From positions 1 through 52,841 of the forward strand of contig JAQWHD010000041.1 of NCBI GenBank assembly GCA_029237915.1: a DNA stretch of 52,841 nt, written 5' to 3'. This document shows positions 17,298 to 25,755 of the stretch, piece after piece. The first letter of the stretch is position 1, and each line of letters opens with the position of its first letter. The position numbers and the translations under genes were made by a program. The DNA is from Thalassotalea sp. Lineage in GTDB: Bacteria > Pseudomonadota > Gammaproteobacteria > Enterobacterales > Alteromonadaceae. The notes under the pieces were generated by a model. The model did no database searches. It was not told the DNA's origin and saw only the letters and a list, made by a program, of their open reading frames with translations.

Positions 17298-18008
17298 ATG
17301 AGCGAAATATTAATATCCACATTTGTGTGGTCAAAAAAAATTAGAGTATTTCATTGGTTAAATGCTCTATCAATTTTAACTTTAATTGTGCTGGGCCTGT
17401 TTATATTAAACGCCAAAACATTTGGGGTAAGCACCGATGGTAAAATTTTATTAAAAACAATACATACCCTCGCTGGTTATGTATTTGTCACTAACTTATT
17501 TATTCGTGCTTTGTTTGGATTTATCGGTAAAGGTTATGAGAAATGGGGCAAAACTTTAGCTTTTAATAAAGGTTTTATTGCAGAATTAAAGCGGCATAGC
17601 AGTGAACCGTTAAAAGCATCAAAAGGCCATAATCCATTTGGAAAGTTAATGATCACCGCGCTGTACTTATTTATGCTTATCCAAGGTATTACTGGCTTAG
17701 TGATTGCCGGTACAGATATATATTATCCGCCCTTTGGTCAACACTTTGCTACTTCAATTGCTATTGACAAAAACCAAGTTGAATTAATTAAACCCTATTC
17801 AAAAGACAACGTTGACGAGCAAGCATATAAAGCCATGCGTGAATTACGTACGCCGTTTATTAAAACTCACGTATTTAGCTTTTATGTATTAACTAGCTTG
17901 TTATTACTGCATATATTAGCTGTAATAATAATGGAATTAAAAACCAGAAATTCTATAATCTCAGCGATGTTTTCTGGCTACAAACACCTACCGAAAGATA
18001 AAGAATAA
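17298..18008 (+). CDS. Cytochrome b561-type membrane protein
   Basis: 236-aa di-heme-type cytochrome b (PF01292-like). Four main helices (about 18-38, 55-75, 110-135, 192-212) carry His in RVFHW, KTIHTLAGY, IKTHVF and LLLLHIL, in the right places to ligate two hemes. Such proteins move electrons from quinol or another donor across the inner membrane. As last gene of the operon it may supply electrons for metal reduction linked to the FTR1-like and cupredoxin-like proteins (inference). AGGTGA is five bases before the ATG. Transcription probably ends in the long palindrome overlapping its stop codon. Confidence 0.85.
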   Translation: MSEILISTFVWSKKIRVFHWLNALSILTLIVLGLFILNAKTFGVSTDGKILLKTIHTLAGYVFVTNLFIRALFGFIGKGYEKWGKTLAFNKGFIAELKRHSSEPLKASKGHNPFGKLMITALYLFMLIQGITGLVIAGTDIYYPPFGQHFATSIAIDKNQVELIKPYSKDNVDEQAYKAMRELRTPFIKTHVFSFYVLTSLLLLHILAVIIMELKTRNSIISAMFSGYKHLPKDKE

Positions 18009-18065
18009 AATCAAGAGGGTCAGATCAACTTGAACTTTTCAAGTTGATCTGACCCTCTTGATTTT
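18007..18065. repeat. 28-bp perfect palindrome, REP/MITE-like, acts as terminator
   Basis: Arms 18007-18034 and 18038-18065 are exact reverse complements with a CTT loop. The core reads ATCAAGAGGGTCAGATC. It overlaps the stop codon of the cytochrome b gene, ends in T7 on the plus strand and in TTTTA on the minus strand, so it can terminate both converging genes. A relative lies at 47101-47158. Confidence 0.85.
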
Positions 18066-18075
18066 TTTGTACTTA

Positions 18076-18609
18076 TTAAGTGCGGCTAGCTGCTTCTATC
18101 GCTCTTCGTCTATCGCGGGCGAGGGGGGTAATTTCTTCGAGTAACTCTTTCTCTAAACCTAAGCCAAAATACACCTCGGCCATTAAGAAAAATGGGCCAA
18201 TTAAAAATTGACTTAAATCGTCAACAAAAGCCGGTTTCGCTTTTTCATAATGATGCCCAATAAATTGGATTATCCAGCCAATAACAAAGATAGCAATGGC
18301 AATTGAACCTGAATGTTCCAAAGGGGTAACTAGGCTTGCTAAGTAAATGTTGGGAATAATATAAGCCACCATTCCTAGAGCTAAGCGCCAATGCAAAATG
18401 AAATAGTACAAAATAGCGATAGCAAAAAATATGCTAGCAAAAGTGAATGTAAAAGCGCCATTGTCAGTGTTTACTTCGAACTGAATAAGACTTAATAATA
18501 TCGTTAATGAAAAAATGATCAGCGGAATACCGACAAAATGCGTTTGTATATTTTTCTTATTAAAATGCACACTTTTATATTGTGCTAATTGTTCTACAAC
18601 ATTTTTCAT
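18076..18609 (-). CDS. DUF962 / Mpo1-like membrane protein
   Basis: 177-aa protein of the DUF962 (YGL010w/Mpo1) family. Yeast Mpo1 is an Fe(II)-dependent dioxygenase that degrades 2-hydroxy fatty acids. Conserved His motifs are present: His in the NIQTHFVGIP segment after an N-terminal Tyr-Lys-Ser-Val-His, and GHHYEKAKPA near residue 120, followed by LIGPFFLMAEV. Four or five hydrophobic helices place it in the inner membrane. Single gene converging on the cytochrome b gene. Activity in bacteria is inferred from the yeast enzyme. Confidence 0.85.
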   Translation of the reverse strand: MKNVVEQLAQYKSVHFNKKNIQTHFVGIPLIIFSLTILLSLIQFEVNTDNGAFTFTFASIFFAIAILYYFILHWRLALGMVAYIIPNIYLASLVTPLEHSGSIAIAIFVIGWIIQFIGHHYEKAKPAFVDDLSQFLIGPFFLMAEVYFGLGLEKELLEEITPLARDRRRAIEAASRT

Positions 18610-18784
18610 AAGTAGCCTTTATCGTTATAAGCTATGCGAGCATAGTTTTAGTCATACAATTGCCATAATGGCAAGGTTCATTAGGCTTGTAAAGGAACTG
18701 GCTAACTAAATTATATTTGTACTAGATAAATATTTTATGGCACTAATTTGAATATAAACATTTATTTGTGATTATTTAAGGCAG

Positions 18785-18801
18785 CTTAAGCTTTCGTTAA
18801 G
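18785..18801 (+). promoter_or_regulatory. Candidate response-regulator box CTTAAG-N5-GTTAAG
   Basis: Same tandem half-site layout as at 13198, with one base changed, 55 bases before the ATG of the hemolysin-family gene. An AT-rich TTAATAATA follows 8 bases later, where a -10 would fall at the same distance as in the 13198 copy. Confidence 0.45.
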
Positions 18802-18855
18802 TTTCGAGGTTAATAATAACCCTATAGAAAATACAATTATCTTTTAGGATATATT

Positions 18856-19572
18856 ATGAATACTTCATTAGCTTCTTTACAAAACTTAACTCCTTTGTTT
18901 GACCAAGGGATGTTTTATCACCCATTAAATCGAACTAATGAGCCATTAAAAACGACCTTTAGTCTTGTGCAATCTGATGCGACACCTTTAGTTGAGATGA
19001 ATGTACATCGCCCTAGAACTCAGAATAGAAATACAGTTGAAGGTTTTATTAAAGATATATTCTTTAATCATCATAAAGCAAAATTAAAAGTTTTTATGCC
19101 AATGTTATTATCGACTCAAGATCATGCTGGAAAAATTACTTCAGCGGTTGGTATTCGTCATATATCTAAGCAAGCTATTTTTCTTGAGCAATATTTAAGC
19201 CATCCGATAGAGCAAATGATTAGTAGCCTTACCTCAACAAATGTAAGGCGTAATAATATTGCTGAAGTGGGGAACTTAGCATGCAGCTCGAGCAGTCATA
19301 GTAAAAACATTATTATTTTATTAGTACACCAATTTTTTAACGAAAATATAGACTGGGCTGTTTGTACTGGTACAACTATGGTGCAAATTATTTTAAAAAG
19401 GCTTGGTATTGAGTTTCAATATATTGACAGAGCAGAGCCAGATAACTTGCAGGAAGATAAAGATAGCTGGGGTACCTATTATGAAAATAACCCTTGTGTA
19501 TTGGCCATTGATATTAAAAAAGCAATTAAAGTGTTAGATAGCAAGTTTCACCTGGACTATGTAAGTAAATAA
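18856..19572 (+). CDS. Thermostable hemolysin family protein
   Basis: 238 aa matching the thermostable hemolysin family (PF12261), named after the Vibrio delta-VPH protein. The middle carries the conserved EVGNLACSSS followed by a helix and VCTGTTMVQIILKRLGI, and the C-terminal part has Trp-Gly-Thr-Tyr-Tyr. The fold layout recalls GNAT/LuxI-type acyltransferases, and no signal peptide or pore-like segment is present, so a secreted hemolysin role is doubtful. It leads an operon with acyl ligase, dioxygenase and reductase genes, which supports a biosynthetic role (inference). AGGAT lies before the ATG; a candidate regulator box lies 55 bases upstream. Confidence 0.82.
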   Translation: MNTSLASLQNLTPLFDQGMFYHPLNRTNEPLKTTFSLVQSDATPLVEMNVHRPRTQNRNTVEGFIKDIFFNHHKAKLKVFMPMLLSTQDHAGKITSAVGIRHISKQAIFLEQYLSHPIEQMISSLTSTNVRRNNIAEVGNLACSSSSHSKNIIILLVHQFFNENIDWAVCTGTTMVQIILKRLGIEFQYIDRAEPDNLQEDKDSWGTYYENNPCVLAIDIKKAIKVLDSKFHLDYVSK

Positions 19573-19610
19573 CTAAATTCCGTAACGATTAAAATGAAAA
19601 TTGAATAATT

Positions 19611-21089
19611 ATGAATACAATATTAAACAGTATTTTGCAAACATCAGCTAAAACGCCTAAGGCTGTCGCTATAATCGAACAAGACAAGCAATTGAATTAT
19701 TTACAATTGCATAACTTTATTGAGAAATTAAGCGACGAGTTAGCAAGTTTAAAAGCCAGTGCTGTAGCAATATATATGGACAATAACTCTTCTTGGATTA
19801 TTTCTGACTTAGCAGCCGCTAATATTGGCTTAACGGTTGTTCCTATTCCATTGTTTTTTACAAAAGCCCAAATCACCCACTTATTAAGTGATGCTAATAT
19901 TGATGTGATTATTACTTGCCAGGATATGCTGAATCAATTATCGATTAAGCCACAATCGGTTTCGGTATCTGATGTTATTGATATCACTTACGTTAATCTT
20001 ATAAATAAAGATGCTAATACCGGGTTACAAGACGTAAGTAAAATAACCTATACATCAGGTAGTACAGGTAACCCTAAAGGTGTTTGTTTAAGCGGTGATA
20101 CTATTGAAAGTGTCGTATTGTCATTAGCGACACAACTAACCTTAGCAGGGATCCAGCGCCATTTGAGCTTGTTACCTTTTGCTACTTTATTAGAAAATAT
20201 TGCAGGTGTTTATTTACCATTGTTCATGGGTAATGCCGTTATTACCGGTAGTGTGAATGATTTTGGTTTGAAATCTAATCATCAATTTTGTGCAAAAACA
20301 TTTATCAATGCAAATAAAAAATGGCAAGCCAATAGCGTTATTCTTTTACCACAAATGTTAAAAGCAATTGCCGAACAAAAACAGCCACAACATTTATCAT
20401 CATTTACCTTTATGGCCGTAGGTGGAGGCAAAGTATCAAGTGATCTAATTGAACAATGTCACACACAGCAACTGCCTATTTATGAAGGCTATGGATTGTC
20501 TGAATGTGCATCTGTGGTTAGTTTAAATACCCCCATTGCTCATAAGGTTGGTAGTGTAGGTAAGCCATTACCTCATGTTAAATTAGCAATCAACTCATCA
20601 GGTGAGTTGATTGTTAAGGGCAGTAAAATGCAGGGTTACCTAAATGATACTCAAATCAACCATGACCACATAGAAAATATAGCCACAGGTGATATCGCTT
20701 ATATCGATGAAGATGGTTTTTTATTTATTACTGGTCGAAGCAAAAATCTTTTAATTAGCAGTTTTGGACGAAATATTTCACCCGAGTGGGTTGAATCAAG
20801 CTTTTTAATTTCAGATAAAATACAACAAATTTTTGTTTATGGCGATGCACAACCTTATTTATCAGCAGTTGTTGTGCCAAGTAAAAACTCAACAATAGAA
20901 AGTGTTAATCAAGTTATAGCCAAAGTAAACAGTAGCTTACCTGATTATGCACAAGTACAAAGCTTTATTATTGAGAATAATATTTTCTCTGTTGAAAATG
21001 GTCTATTGACTGAAAATGGCAAGTTACGCCGCGATAAACTTACTCAAATTTATAAATATACTTTAAGCCCTTTGGAGGCTGTAATATGA
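19611..21089 (+). CDS. AMP-dependent acyl ligase
   Basis: 492-aa adenylate-forming enzyme (ANL superfamily). Phosphate loop YTSGSTGNPKG (about 146-156), A5 motif YEGYGLSECA, A7 GDIAYIDEDGFLFITGR and the C-terminal catalytic Lys region NGKLRRDKL are intact. Activates a carboxylic acid, most similar in style to fatty acyl-CoA/ACP ligases, giving acyl-AMP and then a thioester. No carrier-protein domain is fused. It lies 38 bases after the hemolysin-family gene and its stop overlaps the start of the oxygenase gene, so the products are made together. Substrate unknown. Confidence 0.88.
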   Translation: MNTILNSILQTSAKTPKAVAIIEQDKQLNYLQLHNFIEKLSDELASLKASAVAIYMDNNSSWIISDLAAANIGLTVVPIPLFFTKAQITHLLSDANIDVIITCQDMLNQLSIKPQSVSVSDVIDITYVNLINKDANTGLQDVSKITYTSGSTGNPKGVCLSGDTIESVVLSLATQLTLAGIQRHLSLLPFATLLENIAGVYLPLFMGNAVITGSVNDFGLKSNHQFCAKTFINANKKWQANSVILLPQMLKAIAEQKQPQHLSSFTFMAVGGGKVSSDLIEQCHTQQLPIYEGYGLSECASVVSLNTPIAHKVGSVGKPLPHVKLAINSSGELIVKGSKMQGYLNDTQINHDHIENIATGDIAYIDEDGFLFITGRSKNLLISSFGRNISPEWVESSFLISDKIQQIFVYGDAQPYLSAVVVPSKNSTIESVNQVIAKVNSSLPDYAQVQSFIIENNIFSVENGLLTENGKLRRDKLTQIYKYTLSPLEAVI

Positions 21090-21925
21090 ACACTTTAGCA
21101 TCAAATGCATTTAGCACTCTTGAAATTTCTGATATCAAAAACAAATTAGTTACTGACGGTTGGTTACTTGTTCGTGGTAAAAACTGTGATTTAAATGACT
21201 TTAGTGAGTTAATGCATAGTTTATGCTCAAGCTTGACGTTTGATCCTGCGCGTCAATTTAGCTCTAAAGAAACTCAAAAGGTTGACGCTGGTAAAGTCGC
21301 GGTTGGCTTACATATTGAAAATGGTAATACGCCGTTGCCGCCAGATGTTGTTGCTTTTTATAGTCAAAAGAGCGCAATAAAGGGGTCGCAAACCACAGTT
21401 TGTGATGGCGCGGCATTGTGGAGTGGCTTTCCAAAACATTTAAAAGATCTTTTTAATCAATTAATTACGGTTACTCGAACTTTGCCTGCGCACTTATGGA
21501 AACGATACGTAGCTACTGCGCTTGATATGAATGAGGCGTTAGTTGAAGAAGTGCATTTGAAAATATTTTTAAAGCAAGTACCAAACCAAGCGGGGCAATT
21601 AAATGAGGCAGGGGATCTACGTTACCAATTAACGATTAATCCCGTACTTAGTGAAAATTTAAGTTTAAAAGCCGCATTTGCTAATGCTTTACTTGGGCCA
21701 TCATTTAACTATCAGAAACCAAGCTACACGTTTGCTGACGGTAATAATGTACCTGAAGAGGTGATTACTGAAATTGCTGAGTTAGCAGAAAAATTTACCC
21801 AAGAAGTACAGTGGCAGGATAATGACATTGTTATTATTGACAATAAGAGAGTCATGCATGGGCGCAGAGAAATTATAGGTGATCTGAGTGAGCGAAAATT
21901 ATTTATTGGTATGGGCAATATTTAA
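21086..21925 (+). CDS. TauD/TfdA-like Fe(II) dioxygenase
   Basis: 279-aa jelly-roll oxygenase. The metal triad appears as His-Ile-Glu (LHIENG, about residue 77) and a distal His in DNKRVMHGRRE (about 259), with a downstream Arg (ERKLFIG) for 2-oxoglutarate. His-x-Glu instead of the common His-x-Asp is the form found in clavaminate synthase-like members. The start ATG overlaps the ligase stop (ATGA) and has GGAGG eight bases upstream. Likely hydroxylates or desaturates the product or precursor of this operon; substrate not deducible. Confidence 0.8.
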   Translation: MNTLASNAFSTLEISDIKNKLVTDGWLLVRGKNCDLNDFSELMHSLCSSLTFDPARQFSSKETQKVDAGKVAVGLHIENGNTPLPPDVVAFYSQKSAIKGSQTTVCDGAALWSGFPKHLKDLFNQLITVTRTLPAHLWKRYVATALDMNEALVEEVHLKIFLKQVPNQAGQLNEAGDLRYQLTINPVLSENLSLKAAFANALLGPSFNYQKPSYTFADGNNVPEEVITEIAELAEKFTQEVQWQDNDIVIIDNKRVMHGRREIIGDLSERKLFIGMGNI

Positions 21926-21940
21926 ATAATAGAGGTTGAA

Positions 21941-22786
21941 ATGAGTCTTAAAATGAATAAAGTAAACAAACCAAAGAATACTCGCACTGTTGCCATTCTA
22001 ACAGGGGCAACTGGGGGTATAGGTAAGGCTATTGCTAAGCAACTAGTTACTGAAGATGCAACGCTTATTTTAGTTGGACGTAATTTAGAAAGCCTTGAAC
22101 AAGTTGCCAAAGATCTTATCACTGACAAGCATTGTTCAGGAAAAGTATACAACTGTGCTACTGATATAACTAAGGCAGAAGGCCGCCATTATTTGGCTGA
22201 ATTTATTACAACAATTAATGAGCAAGTTAATATGCTTATTAATGGTGCTGGGATTAATGACTTTAACTTGTTTGAACAGCAAAGTAGTGACTTAATCAGC
22301 CAAATGATGCATGTTAATTGCACTTCCCCAATGCTTTTAATTCATGAGCTTTATAGTTACTTTAAAAAACAGCCTGCAGCTCAAATAATCAATATCGGTT
22401 CAACTTTTGGGAGTATAGGCTACCCAGGTTACAGTAGTTATTGTGCAAGTAAATTTGCCTTAAGAGGATTTACTGAATCTTTATCAAGAGAGAGTGCGGA
22501 TACAAATATTAAAGTAAGATATTTTTCTCCTAGAGCAACATCTACGCCAATAAATAGTAATGCGGTGATAGAAATGAATAAAGAATTAAATGTCAATATG
22601 GATAGTCCAGAAGAGGTTGCTAGACAATTTTGCCAATTTATTAAAACCGATGATAATAGTATGTATTTAGGCTGGCCGGAAAAGTTACAGGTAAAAATAA
22701 ATCAACTTTTTCCAACGATAGTAGGTAACGCGATTATAAAAACGTTACCTATTATTAAAAAATATGCACAAATTAAATTATTTTAA
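21941..22786 (+). CDS. Short-chain dehydrogenase/reductase
   Basis: 281-aa classical SDR: cofactor loop TGATGGIGKA, Asn-Gly-Ala-Gly (NNAG-type), catalytic Ser in GSTFGS and Tyr-x-x-x-Lys in YCASK. An acidic residue is not seen at the end of strand 2 (VGRN), which favours NADPH. An extra hydrophobic C-terminal segment (about 245-280) may bind membrane or lipid. AGAGG five bases from the ATG; 15 bases after the oxygenase gene. Last gene of the four-gene operon, followed by a hairpin. Probably oxidises or reduces the hydroxylated lipid-like intermediate (inference). Confidence 0.88.
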   Translation: MSLKMNKVNKPKNTRTVAILTGATGGIGKAIAKQLVTEDATLILVGRNLESLEQVAKDLITDKHCSGKVYNCATDITKAEGRHYLAEFITTINEQVNMLINGAGINDFNLFEQQSSDLISQMMHVNCTSPMLLIHELYSYFKKQPAAQIINIGSTFGSIGYPGYSSYCASKFALRGFTESLSRESADTNIKVRYFSPRATSTPINSNAVIEMNKELNVNMDSPEEVARQFCQFIKTDDNSMYLGWPEKLQVKINQLFPTIVGNAIIKTLPIIKKYAQIKLF

Positions 22787-22838
22787 GGCTGTTACTCCTA
22801 AATTGATTAAAAATTTACTTACTTTAGGCAATACTAAT

Positions 22839-22869
22839 ATGAAAGCATAGTGATAAGTTATGCTTTCAT
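22839..22869. terminator. Shared hairpin between SDR and VOC genes
   Basis: Perfect 11-bp inverted repeat (22839-22849 with 22859-22869), 9-base loop, between converging genes. No long T-run, so termination strength is moderate; serves the four-gene operon and the VOC gene. Confidence 0.6.
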
Positions 22870-22875
22870 TGAGAG

Positions 22876-23247
22876 TTAACCAAAGTGATTAAAAACTACT
22901 TTATTACCGTCTAAATCGCGAAAGTAAGCACCATAGAATACGTCAGGGATACGTTGTCCTGGTTCACCATCACAAGTTGCTCCTAAGGCGATTGCCTTAT
23001 GATACATCTCATCACATTTCTCTTTTGAGCCTGGAGCAATGGCCAACATATTGCCATTACCACAGTGTTGTGGTTGTTCATTATGAGGAATACAAATGGC
23101 TAGCATTGGCTCTTGCATGCTTTTGCCAATAAATATAATACGTTCCATTTTTATTAGGGTTTTAGCGCCAATAGGCGCCAATAGTTCATTATAAAAGGCT
23201 TCTGACTTTTCTAAATCGGATACACCTATGGTTGCATAGCTGAGCAT
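22876..23247 (-). CDS. VOC-family (glyoxalase-like) protein
   Basis: 123-aa single-module vicinal oxygen chelate protein: N-terminal YATIGVSDLEKSEAFYNELL, and C-terminal AYFRDLDGNKVVFNHFG with a metal-type motif near the end. The usual metal ligands are only partly clear (His/Glu positions vary in the family). Cytosolic. The family includes glyoxalases, fosfomycin/bleomycin resistance proteins and dioxygenases; this branch (PF00903, short form) has no fixed function. Single gene, divergent from the MYG1 gene. Confidence 0.85.
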   Translation of the reverse strand: MLSYATIGVSDLEKSEAFYNELLAPIGAKTLIKMERIIFIGKSMQEPMLAICIPHNEQPQHCGNGNMLAIAPGSKEKCDEMYHKAIALGATCDGEPGQRIPDVFYGAYFRDLDGNKVVFNHFG

Positions 23248-23371
23248 ATTAATTCCTTTATTTGTTGGTTGTTTATATTGGTCGAGCTTGGACTACAACA
23301 GTTGAGCTTCATTATGTCAATAAGCCTCTGTAATAGCTTCAGAGTATAGAAGTAAATAATTTAAAAATTTC

Positions 23372-23394
23372 TAATAGCAGTATAGCTGCTATTA
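23372..23394. promoter_or_regulatory. Inverted repeat in VOC/MYG1 divergent region
   Basis: A perfect 9-bp inverted repeat (23372-23380 with 23386-23394, loop 5), followed at 23391-23417 by two near-identical 12-base direct repeats ATTAAAG(T/C)AATG with a 14-base period. Its position between divergent genes suggests an operator or leader structure; no regulator can be assigned. Confidence 0.35.
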
Positions 23395-23531
23395 AAGTAA
23401 TGCCATTAAAGCAATGAGATTAAAAGAACTGCTATTTTTGTTCGTTGCCTTGGTATAGAATCCCCGCAATAATCTTTAGTTCCAAAACAGTGAAACTTAT
23501 CTTTTACCCTAAGCAAAATGAAAAAATATAA

Positions 23532-24401
23532 ATGAATGATATAACTATAGCAACTCACAATGGCAATTTTCATGCGGATGATGTTTTCAGTATCGCTGCA
23601 CTTCAGTGCATTTTCCCAGCTTTTAAACTGCTACGAACCCGTGATTTAGAGCTGATCGCCAAGGCCGATATAGTGATTGATGTAGGTGGTGAATATGATG
23701 CTGATACTGGTCGTTTTGACCATCATCAACGTGGCGGAGCAGGGCAACGTGACAATGGCATTCCGTATTCTTCATTTGGTTTGATTTGGAAAAAATATGG
23801 TGTACAGATTTGCCAAGGCGATCAAGAGGTAGCTAATGCAGTAGATTCAGGTTTAGTCTCTACTATTGATGCTGTAGATTGTGGGCATGTTGAAGGCGTT
23901 TCTCAAGGGATTAGCCTTAGCCAAACAATTTCAATGTTTAACCCAACTTGGCAAGAAAATAGCGGCTTTGATAGCTGTTTTGATGAAGCTGTTAATTTTG
24001 CATCTCGCGTGTTGGCTCGCTTTATTGCATCGGCTAACGGCGGCATTAGTGCCAGAGATATTGTCGCTAAAGCGATTGATAACGCCCAAGATCCAAGAGT
24101 GATAGTATTAGACAAATATACACCATGGAAAACAACGCTTCTAAGCTTATCTGACGTGGCTTTATTTATAGTTTACCCATCACCGTCTGGGCAGTGGCGA
24201 ATTCAAACAGTACCTGTTGAGTTAGGTTCATTTGAAGATAGAAAACCACTACCTAAACAATGGGCGGGGTTATCTGATAAAGCGCTGCAAGAAGTAACGG
24301 GAATTGATGACGCTATGTTTTGCCATAATGGTTTATTTATTGCCGGTTCAGAATCATTTGCCAGTACGATGAAAATGGCAGCCATTGCCCTGCAAGAATA
24401 A
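23532..24401 (+). CDS. MYG1-family metal-dependent hydrolase
   Basis: 289-aa DHH-like protein of the MYG1 (UPF0160) family. Metal-binding motifs are clear: THNGNFHADD at the N-terminus, DVGGEYD near residue 50 and RFDHHQ near 60. A later conserved part has Ala-Asn-Gly-Gly-Ile and the C-terminal HNGLFIAGSES. Human MYG1 is a 3'-5' exonuclease; bacterial roles are unproven, but RNA or nucleotide phosphodiester cleavage is likely. No good Shine-Dalgarno before the ATG. Single-gene unit. Confidence 0.9.
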   Translation: MNDITIATHNGNFHADDVFSIAALQCIFPAFKLLRTRDLELIAKADIVIDVGGEYDADTGRFDHHQRGGAGQRDNGIPYSSFGLIWKKYGVQICQGDQEVANAVDSGLVSTIDAVDCGHVEGVSQGISLSQTISMFNPTWQENSGFDSCFDEAVNFASRVLARFIASANGGISARDIVAKAIDNAQDPRVIVLDKYTPWKTTLLSLSDVALFIVYPSPSGQWRIQTVPVELGSFEDRKPLPKQWAGLSDKALQEVTGIDDAMFCHNGLFIAGSESFASTMKMAAIALQE

Positions 24402-24415
24402 ACACTATTAAGTAC

Positions 24416-24451
24416 TAAATAAAAAGGCCTGCAATGAAATCATTACAGGCC
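24416..24451 (-). terminator. Intrinsic terminator of the TlpA-DUF4266-DUF3570 operon
   Basis: Stem GGCCTG.AATGA / TCATT.CAGGCC (24426-24451, one internal mismatch, 2-base loop) followed on the minus strand by TTTTTATTTA. It also lies just after the plus-strand MYG1 gene. Confidence 0.8.
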
Positions 24452-24501
24452 AAGGCGTTGGGGTAAAATTAGATCAATATAAATTTTGCATTCACCGCAA
24501 A

Positions 24502-25755
24502 TTAAAAAGAATAACTTACTTGCGCAATAACGGCTTCAACTTCTTCATATAATTCCACGTCTTTTAAAACCCCTGGTGCTGCAAAACCTGCATTGGTTGG
24601 TGTTTGTTTAAATAACTCTACACGAAATGATAACTCAGAGCCGTTTTTCAATGGCATGCCATATTTTACGCCTAAGGTTATACCATCCATTTCACCGATA
24701 CGATAATCGGCACTAGCAAACTCAGGTAAAGCTTCGCCTTCTAGCAAAAATGGTCGATAAAATTCAGCGGCTTCTTGCATATAATAGCGAACATGCGGTT
24801 CAATATAATTATCGCCTAAAGGAATGTAGTAACGTACATCAAAGGTATGAGAATTTATTTCCCAATCATCCCACATATAGCGATAAGAGAAATCAATTAC
24901 TGAGCCAGCAAGGTTATATTTAGTCTGCCAATAAATACTTTGTTTAGTTCGCTCATCAGGACGGTGCTCATATAATTGGCTAATACTATAGCCATCTAAC
25001 CCTACCACTGAAACCACTTTGAATGGGTCTGTCATATAACCATCAACTTGTGAAATTGAATAGTTTAACTGCATGATCATTTTGCGATTGATTACTTGGG
25101 TTAAACCAAAGAGAAGATCAGCGGTATCTTTTGTATCATCACTGCCAATCGTATCCTTTTCCCCTGTTGGAGGGACAACCATTTCGCTAAATGGTGTATT
25201 AATGCCACCTTCAGGCTCTATGATGTCATGGGAATAGGATAGGCCAACAGATACTGTGGTATTTTTTCGATCAAAATATCTGGAAATACTGCCATTTAGT
25301 CCCAATGATAAATAGTCATATTCTTTTGAAAAATGCACACCTGCACTACCTGCATAGTCAGGGCTTAATGGCTGTGTCCACTGAGCGTTTAATTGTACTC
25401 GAGTATCTTTGAACGTATCATCTAGTGGTGTTTCATTAGGAGCTACGTTATAGCTACCTTTACCTGAAGGACGAGAAAATGTTTGTGGCTCAGGTTGTGC
25501 AACTGCGCCTGTTGCCGATGCTCCAGTCAAAGAATCTAGAGTAAATTTTAAATTTAAAAAATGCTCATCTTTAAACTCTTTTGTTCCAGAAACAATGCCC
25601 TCGACAGCTGTTACCCGATCGGTTTCGCCGTAATACATTAAGGCGGTGTCAAACTTCCAACTATTCTCTTCCTCGGCGCTTACATCAGTACCAAGTAAAG
25701 AGCAGGTTGCAGCTGTTAATGCGGTTTTTAGGCTTACGCCTTTACTTAATTGCAT
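24502..25755 (-). CDS. DUF3570 outer-membrane protein
   Basis: 417-aa DUF3570 protein. The N-terminus has a hydrophobic stretch and signal-like cleavage (Val-Ser-Ala-Glu), then amphipathic strands with Tyr/Trp ends and a final Val-Ser-Tyr-Ser-Phe typical of outer-membrane barrels. Segments such as DTALMYYGE, DTRVQLNAQWTQPL and VSVGLSYSHD match the family. I set the start at ATG 25755 because GGAGG sits seven bases upstream; a TTG at 25761 is also in frame. It overlaps the DUF4266 gene by 10 bases, and the GGAGG is part of that gene's Gly codons. DUF3570 proteins regularly accompany DUF4266 and a TlpA-like thioredoxin; function unknown. Confidence 0.85.
   Translation of the reverse strand: MQLSKGVSLKTALTAATCSLLGTDVSAEEENSWKFDTALMYYGETDRVTAVEGIVSGTKEFKDEHFLNLKFTLDSLTGASATGAVAQPEPQTFSRPSGKGSYNVAPNETPLDDTFKDTRVQLNAQWTQPLSPDYAGSAGVHFSKEYDYLSLGLNGSISRYFDRKNTTVSVGLSYSHDIIEPEGGINTPFSEMVVPPTGEKDTIGSDDTKDTADLLFGLTQVINRKMIMQLNYSISQVDGYMTDPFKVVSVVGLDGYSISQLYEHRPDERTKQSIYWQTKYNLAGSVIDFSYRYMWDDWEINSHTFDVRYYIPLGDNYIEPHVRYYMQEAAEFYRPFLLEGEALPEFASADYRIGEMDGITLGVKYGMPLKNGSELSFRVELFKQTPTNAGFAAPGVLKDVELYEEVEAVIAQVSYSF

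Noticed and set aside
18856-19572. A secreted hemolysin toxin
   Set aside because: No signal peptide or membrane-inserting segment, and the operon partners are metabolic enzymes; the family name is historical.
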